From Phycisphaerae bacterium RAS1 (GTDB lineage: Bacteria; Planctomycetota; Phycisphaerae; UBA1845; Fen-1342), in assembly GCA_007859745.1 (NCBI GenBank), contig SMLU01000002.1, forward strand, positions 922,942-986,941: a stretch of DNA of 64,000 nt, read 5' to 3'. Below, piece after piece: positions 51,643 to 59,953 of this stretch. The position numbers and the translations under genes were made by a program. The notes under the pieces were generated by a model, which did no database searches, had not been told where the DNA came from, and saw only the letters and a list, made by a program, of their open reading frames with translations. Numbering within the stretch: the stretch's first letter is position 1; each line of letters begins with the position of its first letter.

Positions 51643-53506
51643 ATGGCAACGAATTCTGGAAAGCCGACGCTTCTGTTGAGGAATCTGGCGCTTGCTTGCG
51701 TGATTTCACACACCGCCGCCGCGTGGGCTGGCGGCTCAGCCTGCGTGGATGGAACAGGCGTGCGGGCTTGCGTGACGTGGAGCCTTCAGGTGAATCCGGT
51801 CCCGAATCAGAACTTTCGCATCACGTTCGATGCCACTGGCGAGCCGAACATCGAACTGCGGACTGGCGACGCTGGTTGGGAGGTCTACGCCGTCGAAGTC
51901 GTCGACGGCCAGGCGACGAACACCGTCGTCAACATCGCGTCTCTGACGATCGACCCGAGCTCGCCGTCGCAGAGCTTCACCGTCTCAATCAAGAAAGGCA
52001 GTGGCCCCGGCGCGGCGAACGTCGGCACCGTCAACCTCGACGCCGCAAGCTGGACCGGGCATTCGTCGATCGGGACGGGCTCGCACATCACCGGCGACCT
52101 GACCGGCCCGCTGACGATCAAGAGCGACGGCAACGGCGACGGCGGGGAGCTCTGGCTCATCGTCAACGGTGACGTTACATCCCCCTCGGCCATCAGCGTT
52201 CCAATTGTGAAGTACCTGCGCGTCAGCGGTGATATCGCGGGCGACCTCGACGTCACGGCGCAGCTCGACGGAATTCTGGAGTTCTACGGCAACGTTGGTG
52301 CCGATTCGGTGATCGTCGTGGAGGACTTCGGCGAAGGCGCGACGCTGATCGGAAACGACAAAAACTACACGTTCTCCGGGCGGCTGGAGCTCCCGAACGG
52401 AGTGCCGGCCGATGCCGGCGGCGTTGCGATTGGACAGGATATCGCCGGGACGATCGACCTGATGGACGCTGACATCCACGCGACGCTGAACTGTTTCTCG
52501 GTGACGTCGACCGGGCGCATCATCAATGGCGGAATCATCCGGTCGCCGGCGACAGTGGGAATCGGCGACACGGGGCATACGACCGCAACTCTGGCCGGCG
52601 AGGCGACATTCGCGGGAGTCGAATCGGGGGCGAACGTGTTCTTTGAGTGCAGCCACCTGGATGGGACGTTGACAATCGCGAGTGACGTGGCCGGCAATGT
52701 CCTCTTTGGCAGCGCTGGCATAGGCGCAAGCGGAGTCGTGCTCGTTGGCGGAGACGTCACTGCGACGGGAAAAAATCTGGTTGGAAGTCGACGGTCGCTG
52801 TCCGGATGACAGCAGCCTCGCGGGCTCGATCGTGATCATCGGCGAACTGGCGGGGCGAATCGGCATTTCCGGTTCTTTTTTCGACGGCGCCTCAATCGAA
52901 GTCGGCGCCATGGGTGAAAACGCCGCCGTAACGATCGACTATGACGGCTGGCATGACGGCGACGATTGGGAGGATGGCGCGGTGATCGTCATCGGCGAGA
53001 TCGCGTACGAGAATGACACGGAAGGCGTCAACACGCTCGACACGCGCCTGTGGGAAGTCAGCCCCTGCGTGGCCGACATGAACAATGATCATGCAATTGA
53101 CATTCTGGACATCAACCCGTTCATTCTCGCCGTCGCCGGTGGAACGGACTACGAAGAGGCGTGGCCCGGACTGGGACACTGGAACGGCGACGACGATTTT
53201 GTCGCCAACGCGCTCTTTCATGCTGACGTAAACTGCGACGGCCACGTCAACATCTCTGACGTCAACCCCTTCGCCGACCGGGTGAGCGCGGGTTGCTGCC
53301 AGCCGACATGCGGGGAATGCCCCGGCGACGGCTCGTCCGGCGGACCCGGCGAAGACGCCGAAGCGATCGCAGTTTGGTGGCTGGACAACGTGGCGACGGA
53401 AAACGAGGCCGCGCTACGCGCCGTCGCGGCGGCGATGGTGGATTACTACCAGGATCAGCCGGAGGCGGAGGCGTGGATGTTGATTCTGGAGGCGCTTTCT
53501 GAGTGA
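51643..53506 (+). pseudogene. Secreted beta-repeat protein with dockerin modules, frameshifted at A6
   Basis: The ATG at 51643 has AAGGAG 8 nt upstream and starts a signal peptide (LALACVISHTAAAWAGG). The 5' frame encodes a long beta-rich region with recurring short units (GDLTGPLTIKSDGNGDGGEL, VSGDIAGDLDVTAQLDG), ending prematurely at 52809. The +1 frame takes over after the six-A run at 52770-52775 (GGAAAAAATC) and continues EVDGRCPDDSSLAGSIVIIG. Two dockerin-type loops follow (DMNNDHAIDILDINPFILAV, DVNCDGHVNISDVNPFADRV), then a Cys-rich linker and an acidic helical tail to 53506. One extra A explains the break: mutation, slippage or sequencing error. The whole would be about 620 aa. Confidence 0.7.
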
Positions 53507-53606
53507 CGCGGCCGACAGGCCGCAGACCACGGCGCTGCGCGCGGAATGCGACGGGCGGGGCGCGCCCCGGCGATTCCTATGCAGTTCGATGCGAGCTGGG
53601 CACGTG

Positions 53607-53670
53607 TCAGAACGCGACGCGCCAGCGAGCGCGTGCCGCGGTTTGCGCTCGCTGGCGCTTCGCGTTCTGA
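53607..53670. repeat. Dispersed inverted repeat (GAACGCG..CGAGCGCG, copy 3)
   Basis: Arms at 53607-53633 and 53644-53670 pair with few mismatches and a 10-nt loop. It lies between convergent genes ending at 53506 and 53706, where it may also act as a transcript-end stem. Confidence 0.85.
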
Positions 53671-53705
53671 AGGGACGCGCACCCGACTTTCATTCCTGTG
53701 CAGGC

Positions 53706-54140
53706 TTATCCGCCGCTCAGGAGCGCCACGAACGGGTTGATATCCAGCACATCGACGTTCCCATCCCCGTTGACGTCGCCATTGGCGATCTCGCAGGTTG
53801 GATACGCCGCGGCGTAGGCCGCCGGATCGCTCAGCGCCAGAATGAACGGGTTGATGTCGAGAACGTTGACGGCGCCGTCGCAGTTCAGGTCGCCGAGCGC
53901 GAACGCCGGCGAAGCGACGACCCAGAATCCGCCGGTCAGTGCGAACGAGCCGCCGGTCATCTGGTCGGCGCTTGCGTCGGGTTGGCCGGACGTGCCGCCC
54001 AGCTCGAACGCTGCGCCCAGACCGAACATCAGGCCGCCGCCGTCGATCGAATGCCACGACAGGTCGAACGGTTGTGCGGCCGCCGTGGTGGACAGGGCCA
54101 GCACGGAGAGAAGTGCAGTGTAGAGAGACAATCGGAACAT
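53706..54140 (-). CDS. Small secreted dockerin-type protein
   Basis: 144 aa. The ATG at 54140 is preceded by AAAGGAG. A signal peptide (LYTALLSVLALSTTAAAQ) is followed by a short domain, WHSIDGGGLMFGLGAAFELG then GGSFALTGGFWVV. This is the IDGGG...YxLxGGFW repeat common in planctomycete secreted proteins. The rest is the two-loop dockerin module ending DINPFVALLSGG. It is one of the shortest carriers of this tail, essentially signal, small domain and module. The dockerin portion is almost identical in DNA to that of the gene ending at 50512. Confidence 0.8.
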   Translation of the reverse strand: MFRLSLYTALLSVLALSTTAAAQPFDLSWHSIDGGGLMFGLGAAFELGGTSGQPDASADQMTGGSFALTGGFWVVASPAFALGDLNCDGAVNVLDINPFILALSDPAAYAAAYPTCEIANGDVNGDGNVDVLDINPFVALLSGG

Positions 54141-54230
54141 TGTTCATTCTCCTTTTTTTGTGTCGCGTGGCCGTATTGCTTGCGATGCAGCGGGGTGGGC
54201 GTTTCTGCCCGTGCCGCACTGGTGGGCAAG

Positions 54231-54264
54231 CCGCCAGTGGCACCCAGCCGCCAGTGGCACCCAG
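54231..54264. repeat. 17-bp tandem duplication
   Basis: CCGCCAGTGGCACCCAG occurs twice head to tail, just past the 3' end of the gene that ends at 54268. Confidence 0.9.
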
Positions 54265-54267
54265 CGG

Positions 54268-55998
54268 CTACTTCGTCGCTTGCTCCACCGGCAATGGCTC
54301 AATGTCCGCCACACCGGCCGCGTCCGGCGACATTCCCGGCGGGGCGGGGTTGATGATCACGTAGTGGACCCAGAAGGGCTCGCTCGGCGGAACGCATCCG
54401 GCTGCGACGTCTACGCCCATGCGTGAGACGCGAATCGTGCAGCCGCCGGCGGCCTTGCTGTGAATCTGGACGTACCACGACGTGCAGGGCGGCGGCGGGA
54501 ATTCGGTCTCGACTGTGACCTGAATGATGCTGCCAACGGTCGGCGGGCAACCGCCGGCGATGATGAGCGGGTTTGCCAGCGGGAAGTCCGCGTACCAGCC
54601 GATGATGTGGGTGTGCGGATACGGGTCACCTGAAACGCACGACTCGATCGGCTCCCAACCGATCGGGGGCGGCGGACAGACGGTGCCCGCCGGCCGAACC
54701 GGACCGCTGACGCGGATCGCGCCGTTCGAAACTTCAAGGGCGGCCGCGTTCGGCGCGCCGGGGCCGGCCACGCCGTTGCCCTGGCACAGCACGCCCGCGG
54801 CCGCGTCCAGCGTCGAGTTGTTCTGTCCACGCACGCCGTAAATCTGAACGGGCGTCGGGTTATTGCCGAGACCATACACGCCGGACGCATAGGGCCCGCC
54901 GGAGTTGGTCTGTCCCTGCACGCCGTAGGTCCGAACGACCAGCGCGCTGCTCGCAAAACCCAGCGCGCCGCGCACGACGTCCAGCCCGCCGACGTTCTGG
55001 GCGCGCAGCCCGTAGGTGGGTCCGGCCGGGGCCGCGTTGCTGGCATCCGCGCGAATGGCGGCGGATGCGGCCGTCCCGGAGGCGTTTTGACCCAGTACGC
55101 CATACGTGACGCCCGTCGCGGCCAGCGCCTGTCCGAACACGCCGGCGGCGATGTCCGTTGAGGAAGCAGTCGTGCCCCAGACGCCGTTTGTAGCGCCCGT
55201 TGCCGCGCTGGCCAGGCCGCGAACGCCGCTGGCGTTCAGCGTCGTAGAAAGCGTCTCGCCGCGAACGCCATACGTTTGCCCGGCGGCGTTGGTGGCCTCG
55301 CCGCGCAGGCCGGCGGCGTCGAAGGCGCCCGATCCGGTCGAGCCGATGACGGTGCCGATGCCGAGCAGGGCGATGCCGTTGCCGGGGCTGGTGGCCTGGA
55401 TTGCGACGCCGCCGCTGCTGGCGGCGTCAATGGCGCGGCCGGCGCCGGTGTTCGTGATTGAAAAGAGCGTGCCGGCGTCGGCCTGGCTGGCGGCATAGGG
55501 CAGCACAAGCCCGCCGACATTGTCGATCCCGTCGGCGAAACCGGCGGGCATGCCGAGCAGTCCGGCCCAGGGCGCGTGAAGCGCGTAGATGGAATAGGGC
55601 GCCGGCGAGAGCGGCTGGCGCGGTGAGAGCGTGGCGTAGGCGCCGACGCCGGCCGGTCGGACGGCGATCTCAAGCCAGCGTGCGTCGCCGGCAAAGGGGG
55701 ATTCGCTGAAGTCCAGGGAGACCGTGAACAAGCCGTCGTTGACGGCTACGGCAGTGAGGCTGACGGTTGAGCCGATGGGGCTTCCGGCGGTTGCGGCATC
55801 GAAGAGCGTGAACTGGAAGTCATAGCTGCCGTCGGCGGGGCTGCCGTCGTCGACCAGGCGTCCCTGGTAAAGGAACGCGGGGCTGAGCGGGACCGCCGCG
55901 CGGGCCGAGGGGGCGGATGCGATCAGGATTGCCGCGAGCAGGGCCAACCGCTGTGCGGCGCGCGCCGCGCCCGCGAACGAGGCGATGTGTGCGGACAT
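54268..55998 (-). CDS. Secreted Gly/Val-rich beta-helix repeat protein
   Basis: 576 aa. The ATG at 55998 has AAGGAG upstream. A signal peptide (RLALLAAILIASAPSARA) leads to an N-terminal beta-sandwich with FLYQGRLVDDGSPADGSYDF, a pattern frequent at the start of planctomycete and myxobacterial tail-like surface proteins. Residues about 200-430 contain regular repeats of the form YGVRGETLSTTLNASGVRG, NGVWGTTASSTDIAAGVFG and YGVLGQNASG. The roughly 20-30 residue spacing suggests a stacked beta-helix or trimeric fibre. The C-terminal domain is Cys-containing (CPPPPIGWEPIESCVSGDPY). It is probably an extracellular adhesin or structural fibre; function unknown. Confidence 0.65.
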   Translation of the reverse strand: MSAHIASFAGAARAAQRLALLAAILIASAPSARAAVPLSPAFLYQGRLVDDGSPADGSYDFQFTLFDAATAGSPIGSTVSLTAVAVNDGLFTVSLDFSESPFAGDARWLEIAVRPAGVGAYATLSPRQPLSPAPYSIYALHAPWAGLLGMPAGFADGIDNVGGLVLPYAASQADAGTLFSITNTGAGRAIDAASSGGVAIQATSPGNGIALLGIGTVIGSTGSGAFDAAGLRGEATNAAGQTYGVRGETLSTTLNASGVRGLASAATGATNGVWGTTASSTDIAAGVFGQALAATGVTYGVLGQNASGTAASAAIRADASNAAPAGPTYGLRAQNVGGLDVVRGALGFASSALVVRTYGVQGQTNSGGPYASGVYGLGNNPTPVQIYGVRGQNNSTLDAAAGVLCQGNGVAGPGAPNAAALEVSNGAIRVSGPVRPAGTVCPPPPIGWEPIESCVSGDPYPHTHIIGWYADFPLANPLIIAGGCPPTVGSIIQVTVETEFPPPPCTSWYVQIHSKAAGGCTIRVSRMGVDVAAGCVPPSEPFWVHYVIINPAPPGMSPDAAGVADIEPLPVEQATK

Positions 55999-56091
55999 GT
56001 CGGGCTCCTTGGTGATTGCGGCACAGAGCGGATGTGCGGGATAGCAGGAAGACGTGCGAGCAGGGCGGTCGGCTGTTGCGGGTCGGAGGAA

Positions 56092-56194
56092 CACGGACAA
56101 GCGGAGCACCGCTTGTCCGTGGCACCCGGCGCGGGTGAGATTGGGTCACGCCGGGTCGGAGGAACACGGACAAGCGGAGTACCGCTTGTCCGTG
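56092..56194. repeat. CGGACAAGCGG palindromes (copies 2 and 3)
   Basis: Two 30-bp hairpins at 56092-56121 and 56165-56194 are each formed by a 13-bp stem and 4-nt loop. A GTCGGAC palindrome copy follows at 56252-56271. These sit between the neuB end and the beta-helix gene start. Confidence 0.85.
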
Positions 56195-56272
56195 GCACCC
56201 GGCGGATCCGTGTTCGCACCGGCCAGAGGCCGATGCTCCCCTTCCGGTGGCGTCGGACGCGGAGGTCCGACG

Positions 56273-57286
56273 CTACGGAATTGCTGCGGGGATCGGCTCG
56301 TCGGCGGCGACGGACTGCGCCAGCGTTTGGCCGAGCAGACGGCCGGCTTCGTGAGGCCGCAAACCGCTGCCCGGCCGCTTGAACGCCAGGTGTTCCGGCC
56401 GCAAGACCGTTCCCTTGGGCAGGTCCGACGCGGCGACGATGCTGCGGCCGATTCGCCCTTCGCAAGCAAGCAGGCGTTTTGTTTCCTCGCCGAGCATCGC
56501 CTCGACTCGCCGGACGCCACGCACGAGAGCGGCGAAGGCCGCTGGATCGGCGGAGGCGGCGTGGTCCGGCCCTTCGGCGGCGCAGTCGAGCGTCAGGTGT
56601 TTCTCGATGATGCAGGCGCCCAGGGATACCGCCGCGAGAGCCGCTTCGGCGCCGAGCGTGTGATCCGAGAATCCGATCGGGCAGGAGGGATAGCGGCGTG
56701 CGAGGGCCGGAATGATCCGCAGGTTCAGCTCGTCGTCCGGCGGAGGATAGGCGGAGACGCAGTGGAGCAGGCTCAGCGCCTGGCAACCGCCGCCGCGAAG
56801 CGTGGCGACGGCGCGGTCCACGTCGGTCAGCGTGCAGCCGCCGGTGCTCAGAATGGCGGGCCGGCCGGTGCGGGCGATGGCCGACAGGAATGGCGTGTGC
56901 GTCACTTCGCCGGAAGCGATCTTGATAAGCGGGATGTTCAGGTGCAGCAGCAGGGAGAGGCTGGGCGGGTCGAAGGGGGTGGCGAAGAGTGGCAGGCCGA
57001 TGCGGGCGGCCTCGGCGACGATGGCGGCGTGCTGGTCGTCGGCGAGGCGCAGGGGCTCGAGCATCGCGATTTCGTCGGCGCGATGGACGCGGCTGCATAG
57101 CTCGCCCGGCACGAAGAGCTGTAGCTTGGCTGCGTCGGCGCCGGCGTCTCGCGCTGCGTGCAGGAGCTGCAGCGCGGTCTGGGCGCAGCCGTTGTGGTTG
57201 ACGCCCAGCTCGGCGATGAGGACGCAGCGCCGCGGACGGCGGCCCTCGATCAGCTCTCGGATCGCCTGGCACATGCCTGCCACCAT
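56273..57286 (-). CDS. neuB: N-acetylneuraminate/nonulosonic acid synthase (NeuB family)
   Basis: About 337 aa from the ATG at 57286; 57274 is an alternative start. Family marks are VLIAELGVNHNG, KLQLFVPGELCSRVHR, KIASGEVTHTPFL, PIGFSDHTLG and CIIEKHLTLD. The C-terminal SAF (antifreeze-like) domain contains GRSIVAASDLPKGTVLRPEHL. The enzyme condenses an N-acetylated hexosamine-derived sugar with phosphoenolpyruvate to give a nine-carbon ulosonic acid. Its start overlaps the methyltransferase gene by about 37 bp, placing it last in the neuC-neuA-methyltransferase-neuB run. Whether the product is sialic, legionaminic or another acid cannot be told from the sequence. Confidence 0.88.
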   Translation of the reverse strand: MVAGMCQAIRELIEGRRPRRCVLIAELGVNHNGCAQTALQLLHAARDAGADAAKLQLFVPGELCSRVHRADEIAMLEPLRLADDQHAAIVAEAARIGLPLFATPFDPPSLSLLLHLNIPLIKIASGEVTHTPFLSAIARTGRPAILSTGGCTLTDVDRAVATLRGGGCQALSLLHCVSAYPPPDDELNLRIIPALARRYPSCPIGFSDHTLGAEAALAAVSLGACIIEKHLTLDCAAEGPDHAASADPAAFAALVRGVRRVEAMLGEETKRLLACEGRIGRSIVAASDLPKGTVLRPEHLAFKRPGSGLRPHEAGRLLGQTLAQSVAADEPIPAAIP

Positions 57287-57978
57287 GAGTAACGGGCGTC
57301 GTAGGTCAGATCGTGGATTTCCTCGCGCTGCATGTCGGCAACGGAGAATCCAGCGACGCGCAGGGCGTCCGTGACGGCCGGACGATCCCAGAACGAGTAG
57401 TGCATTCCGGCGAGGTTCAGCGGGGCGGCGGCGGTGAGCTCGAAGGTGTGCGGATCGAGCTGCAGGCCGGCCCATTTTCGCAGGTGGTCGGTCGAGGTGC
57501 GCCAGTCGCAGACGAGCACGCCGCCGGGCCGCAGGACGCGGGCGAGCTCGCCCAGCGCGGCGGCGACGTTGGACTCCGGCCCGACCACGTAGAGGACGCC
57601 CCAGCAGACGGCGACGTCGACGCTGGCGTCCGGGACGGGGAGCGCCGGGAGGGCGGCGACGTGCGTGCGGATCTCGTAGCCGGTGCGGCGCGTTCGCTGC
57701 ACGGCGGCGGCGATCAACTCGGCGGAGGGGTCGACGGCGATCACGGGCGCGAAGCCCATCTCGCACAGCGCCTGCGTGTTGCGACCGTTGCCGCAGCCGA
57801 TGTCGAGGGCTGTTAAACCGGCGCGGTCTTCGGCGGGAATGGCGCGGCACAGCAGGCGGATCATCTGCTCGCTGGGCCAGTTGCGGGCGGTGGCGCCGGG
57901 GCATTCGTGCCAGGAGCGCGTCGGCGGCGCGGTGCGCATTTCATACGTGGAGTGCTTGCTGAATGACGCATTCGGCAT
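57250..57978 (-). CDS. Class I SAM-dependent methyltransferase
   Basis: 242 aa. The SAM-binding motif I is LDIGCGNGRNTQALCEMGF (residues about 58-76), followed by VIAVDPSAELIAAAVQR and ARVLRPGGVLVCDWRTS. The rest shows the class I methyltransferase fold. It sits between neuA and neuB, overlapping both by about 38 bp, so it is translationally coupled. This position suggests it methylates the nonulosonic acid, its precursor or the glycan carrying it, but no substrate residues are identifiable. Confidence 0.85.
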   Translation of the reverse strand: MPNASFSKHSTYEMRTAPPTRSWHECPGATARNWPSEQMIRLLCRAIPAEDRAGLTALDIGCGNGRNTQALCEMGFAPVIAVDPSAELIAAAVQRTRRTGYEIRTHVAALPALPVPDASVDVAVCWGVLYVVGPESNVAAALGELARVLRPGGVLVCDWRTSTDHLRKWAGLQLDPHTFELTAAAPLNLAGMHYSFWDRPAVTDALRVAGFSVADMQREEIHDLTYDARYSWWQACARRSES

Positions 57979-58597
57979 GTTGCAGGTCCTCCGGCGTGTC
58001 GATGTCCACGCCGCGGGCGGCGGGCATGGCGTAAACCAGGGTGCGCGGCGGCTGCGCGCCGCCGCGGTAGTCGATGCACGAATAGAGATAGATGGCGCCG
58101 TTCAGGCGGTAGATCACGTCTTCGCCGTCGAGACGTTCGAGGCGGCCGTCGCGTCCGACGCGGCCGAGCCAGCCGGCGGGTCCGACGGGCGACATGGAGA
58201 CGACGGCGCAGGGGCGGTTGGCTTCGTAGAGGGCGACGGCGGCGCTGATGTCGTGGGGGGTACGGAACGGCGACGTGGGCTGGAGCACCATGACGGCGTC
58301 GTAGCATTCGCCGCGGCGCTGCAGGAAGTCGAGCAGGAAGATGTTGGCGTCGCGCGTCGGCGTGTCGTCGCGGGCGAGCGCTTCGGGGCGCAGCACGGGG
58401 GAGCTGATGCCGTGGGACTCGGCGACGTCGGCGATTTCGCGGCTGTCGGTGTTTACATAGATCGCGTCGAGGGCGCCGCTGGCGAGGGCGGCGTCGCAGG
58501 TGTAGCGGATCAGGGGCTGGCCGCCGAGGGGCGCCAGGTTCTTTCCGGGGAGCCGTTTGGAGCCGCTGCGCGCGGGGATGATGCCGACGATCGTCAT
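57941..58597 (-). CDS. neuA: Acylneuraminate cytidylyltransferase (CMP-sialic-type synthetase)
   Basis: 218 aa from the ATG at 58597, with GGAGG 9 nt upstream. The nucleotide-binding motif IIPARSGSKRLPGKN is diagnostic, with VNTDSREIADVAESHG and MVLQPTSPFRTPHDI also present. The enzyme activates the nonulosonic acid with CTP to its CMP form for transfer. It begins 4 bp inside the end of neuC (ATGA overlap) and runs into the methyltransferase gene by 38 bp. The longer upstream frame is coded by the palindromic element at 58645-58665 and is rejected. Confidence 0.92.
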   Translation of the reverse strand: MTIVGIIPARSGSKRLPGKNLAPLGGQPLIRYTCDAALASGALDAIYVNTDSREIADVAESHGISSPVLRPEALARDDTPTRDANIFLLDFLQRRGECYDAVMVLQPTSPFRTPHDISAAVALYEANRPCAVVSMSPVGPAGWLGRVGRDGRLERLDGEDVIYRLNGAIYLYSCIDYRGGAQPPRTLVYAMPAARGVDIDTPEDLQHAECVIQQALHV

Positions 58598-59862
58598 GGC
58601 GGGGCCTCCGCGGGCAGACGGCGCGGATGGCGGGTGGAGGTCACCCCGCCGCTTGGCGCGGCGGGTTCGGAAAGACGGCACGGGGCGGACGTGGCGTCGG
58701 TCGGTCGGGAGTCGGGCGCGTCGGCTTCGCAGGACAGGCGTTTGGTCAGCAGGTCGGGGCGGCTGCGGAGGCGGCAGAGTGTTTCGAGCACTCGGGCGGC
58801 GGCCGTGCCGTCGCCGTAGGGGGACTCGACGTCGAAGCGACCGTGTGCGATCTGGCGGCGAATGGCCTGAAGCAACGCGGCGGCGGTGGGTTGCTCCAGG
58901 GCGAGCGTGTTGGCCGCGACCAGGCGGCCCTGCTGACGCAGGCCGACGATGACGGCGGGCGTGCCGAAGACCGGCGACTCAATCACGCCGCTGGAGCTGT
59001 TGCCGACGTAGCAGCAGCACTCGGCCAGCGCGGTCGCGTAGAGCTCGGGGGGCAGCGAATGGACGACGGTTGCATCACGGCGGCCGTCGGCCCAGCGGCG
59101 GATGCGGGCGTCATGCTCATCGGCGTGCGCGTCGGCGTTGGAGAGTAGGCACAGCTTGTGCTGGGCGATGTGGTCGAGCGCGTCGAGCATCAGGTCGAGG
59201 TGCTTGAATGACTCGTCGGGCCGGAGCGTGACGGGCAGAAAACTGGCGAGGAGAAAATCGCCGGAGGCCGGGAGGCCGATGGGCGCAAGCTGGGTGCGCG
59301 GGCGGCGGCGCGTTTTAAGCGCGTCGAGCGACGGAAGGCCGACGGCGTGAATTCGCCAGGTTTCCTCGCCCAGCGCGCGGATGCGCTGCGCTGCGGCGGT
59401 GTTGGCGACGAAGTGCAGATGCGCGAGCTTGGTGATGGCGTTGCGCAGGCTGCCGTCCTGATTCGTAGCCACATCGGTTTCACCGCCGCCGACGTGCGCG
59501 AGGGGCTGCCCGAGCATGGTGGCGGCGACGGCGGCGGCGAAGGACTCGTAGCGATCGCCGGCGACGACGACCCAGTGCGGCGCGAGCTCCTGCAGCGCGT
59601 CGGCGGCGAGCGAGACGGCCCGGCCGGTGGATCGTGCGGCGGCCAGGGGTGAGTCGTCGATTTCGAGGATTTCGAGACGCCGGGCGGGCTGCCACCCGGC
59701 GGCCAGGATGACGTCCAGCGTGTGGCCGTGGCGGCGGCTGAGGTGGGTTCCGGTGACGATCAGGTGCGCGTCGACAGCTTGACGGCGTGCGGCGTCGAGC
59801 AGCGGCTCGATCAGCGGCCAGTCGGAGCGTGCGCCGGAGATGAGACAGATTTTCGTCTGCAT
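58594..59862 (-). CDS. neuC: UDP-N-acetylglucosamine 2-epimerase (hydrolysing), NeuC-like
   Basis: 422 aa. The N-terminal ICLISGARSDWPLIEPLLDA and VVVAGDRYESFAAAVAATML match NeuC-type hydrolysing epimerases. So do HVGGGETDVATNQDGSLRNA and NSSSGVIESPVFGTPAVIVG near the C-terminal nucleotide site. It would yield the N-acetylated manno-configured sugar used by NeuB. It heads a four-gene minus-strand run. Its last 30 or so residues (LSEPAAPSGGVTS and following) are encoded by the REP-like palindrome at 58645-58665 and so extend the normal family end. The extended stop overlaps the neuA start codon. Confidence 0.87.
   Translation of the reverse strand: MQTKICLISGARSDWPLIEPLLDAARRQAVDAHLIVTGTHLSRRHGHTLDVILAAGWQPARRLEILEIDDSPLAAARSTGRAVSLAADALQELAPHWVVVAGDRYESFAAAVAATMLGQPLAHVGGGETDVATNQDGSLRNAITKLAHLHFVANTAAAQRIRALGEETWRIHAVGLPSLDALKTRRRPRTQLAPIGLPASGDFLLASFLPVTLRPDESFKHLDLMLDALDHIAQHKLCLLSNADAHADEHDARIRRWADGRRDATVVHSLPPELYATALAECCCYVGNSSSGVIESPVFGTPAVIVGLRQQGRLVAANTLALEQPTAAALLQAIRRQIAHGRFDVESPYGDGTAAARVLETLCRLRSRPDLLTKRLSCEADAPDSRPTDATSAPCRLSEPAAPSGGVTSTRHPRRLPAEAPP
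58645..58665. repeat. REP-like palindrome inside the 3' end of neuC
   Basis: CCCGCCGC-TTGGC-GCGGCGGG, the same palindrome as at 24597 and 48515, lies in frame at the end of neuC. It codes for the C-terminal LSEPAAPSGGV string. Confidence 0.9.
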
Positions 59863-59953
59863 GCGAATGTTCGCGCAGGTCTTGCGCGGAGCGGGCTACG
59901 CTCGTAACGAAGCGGCGTTTGCCGGAACCGCTCCCTCACGGTCGCGGCTCGGA

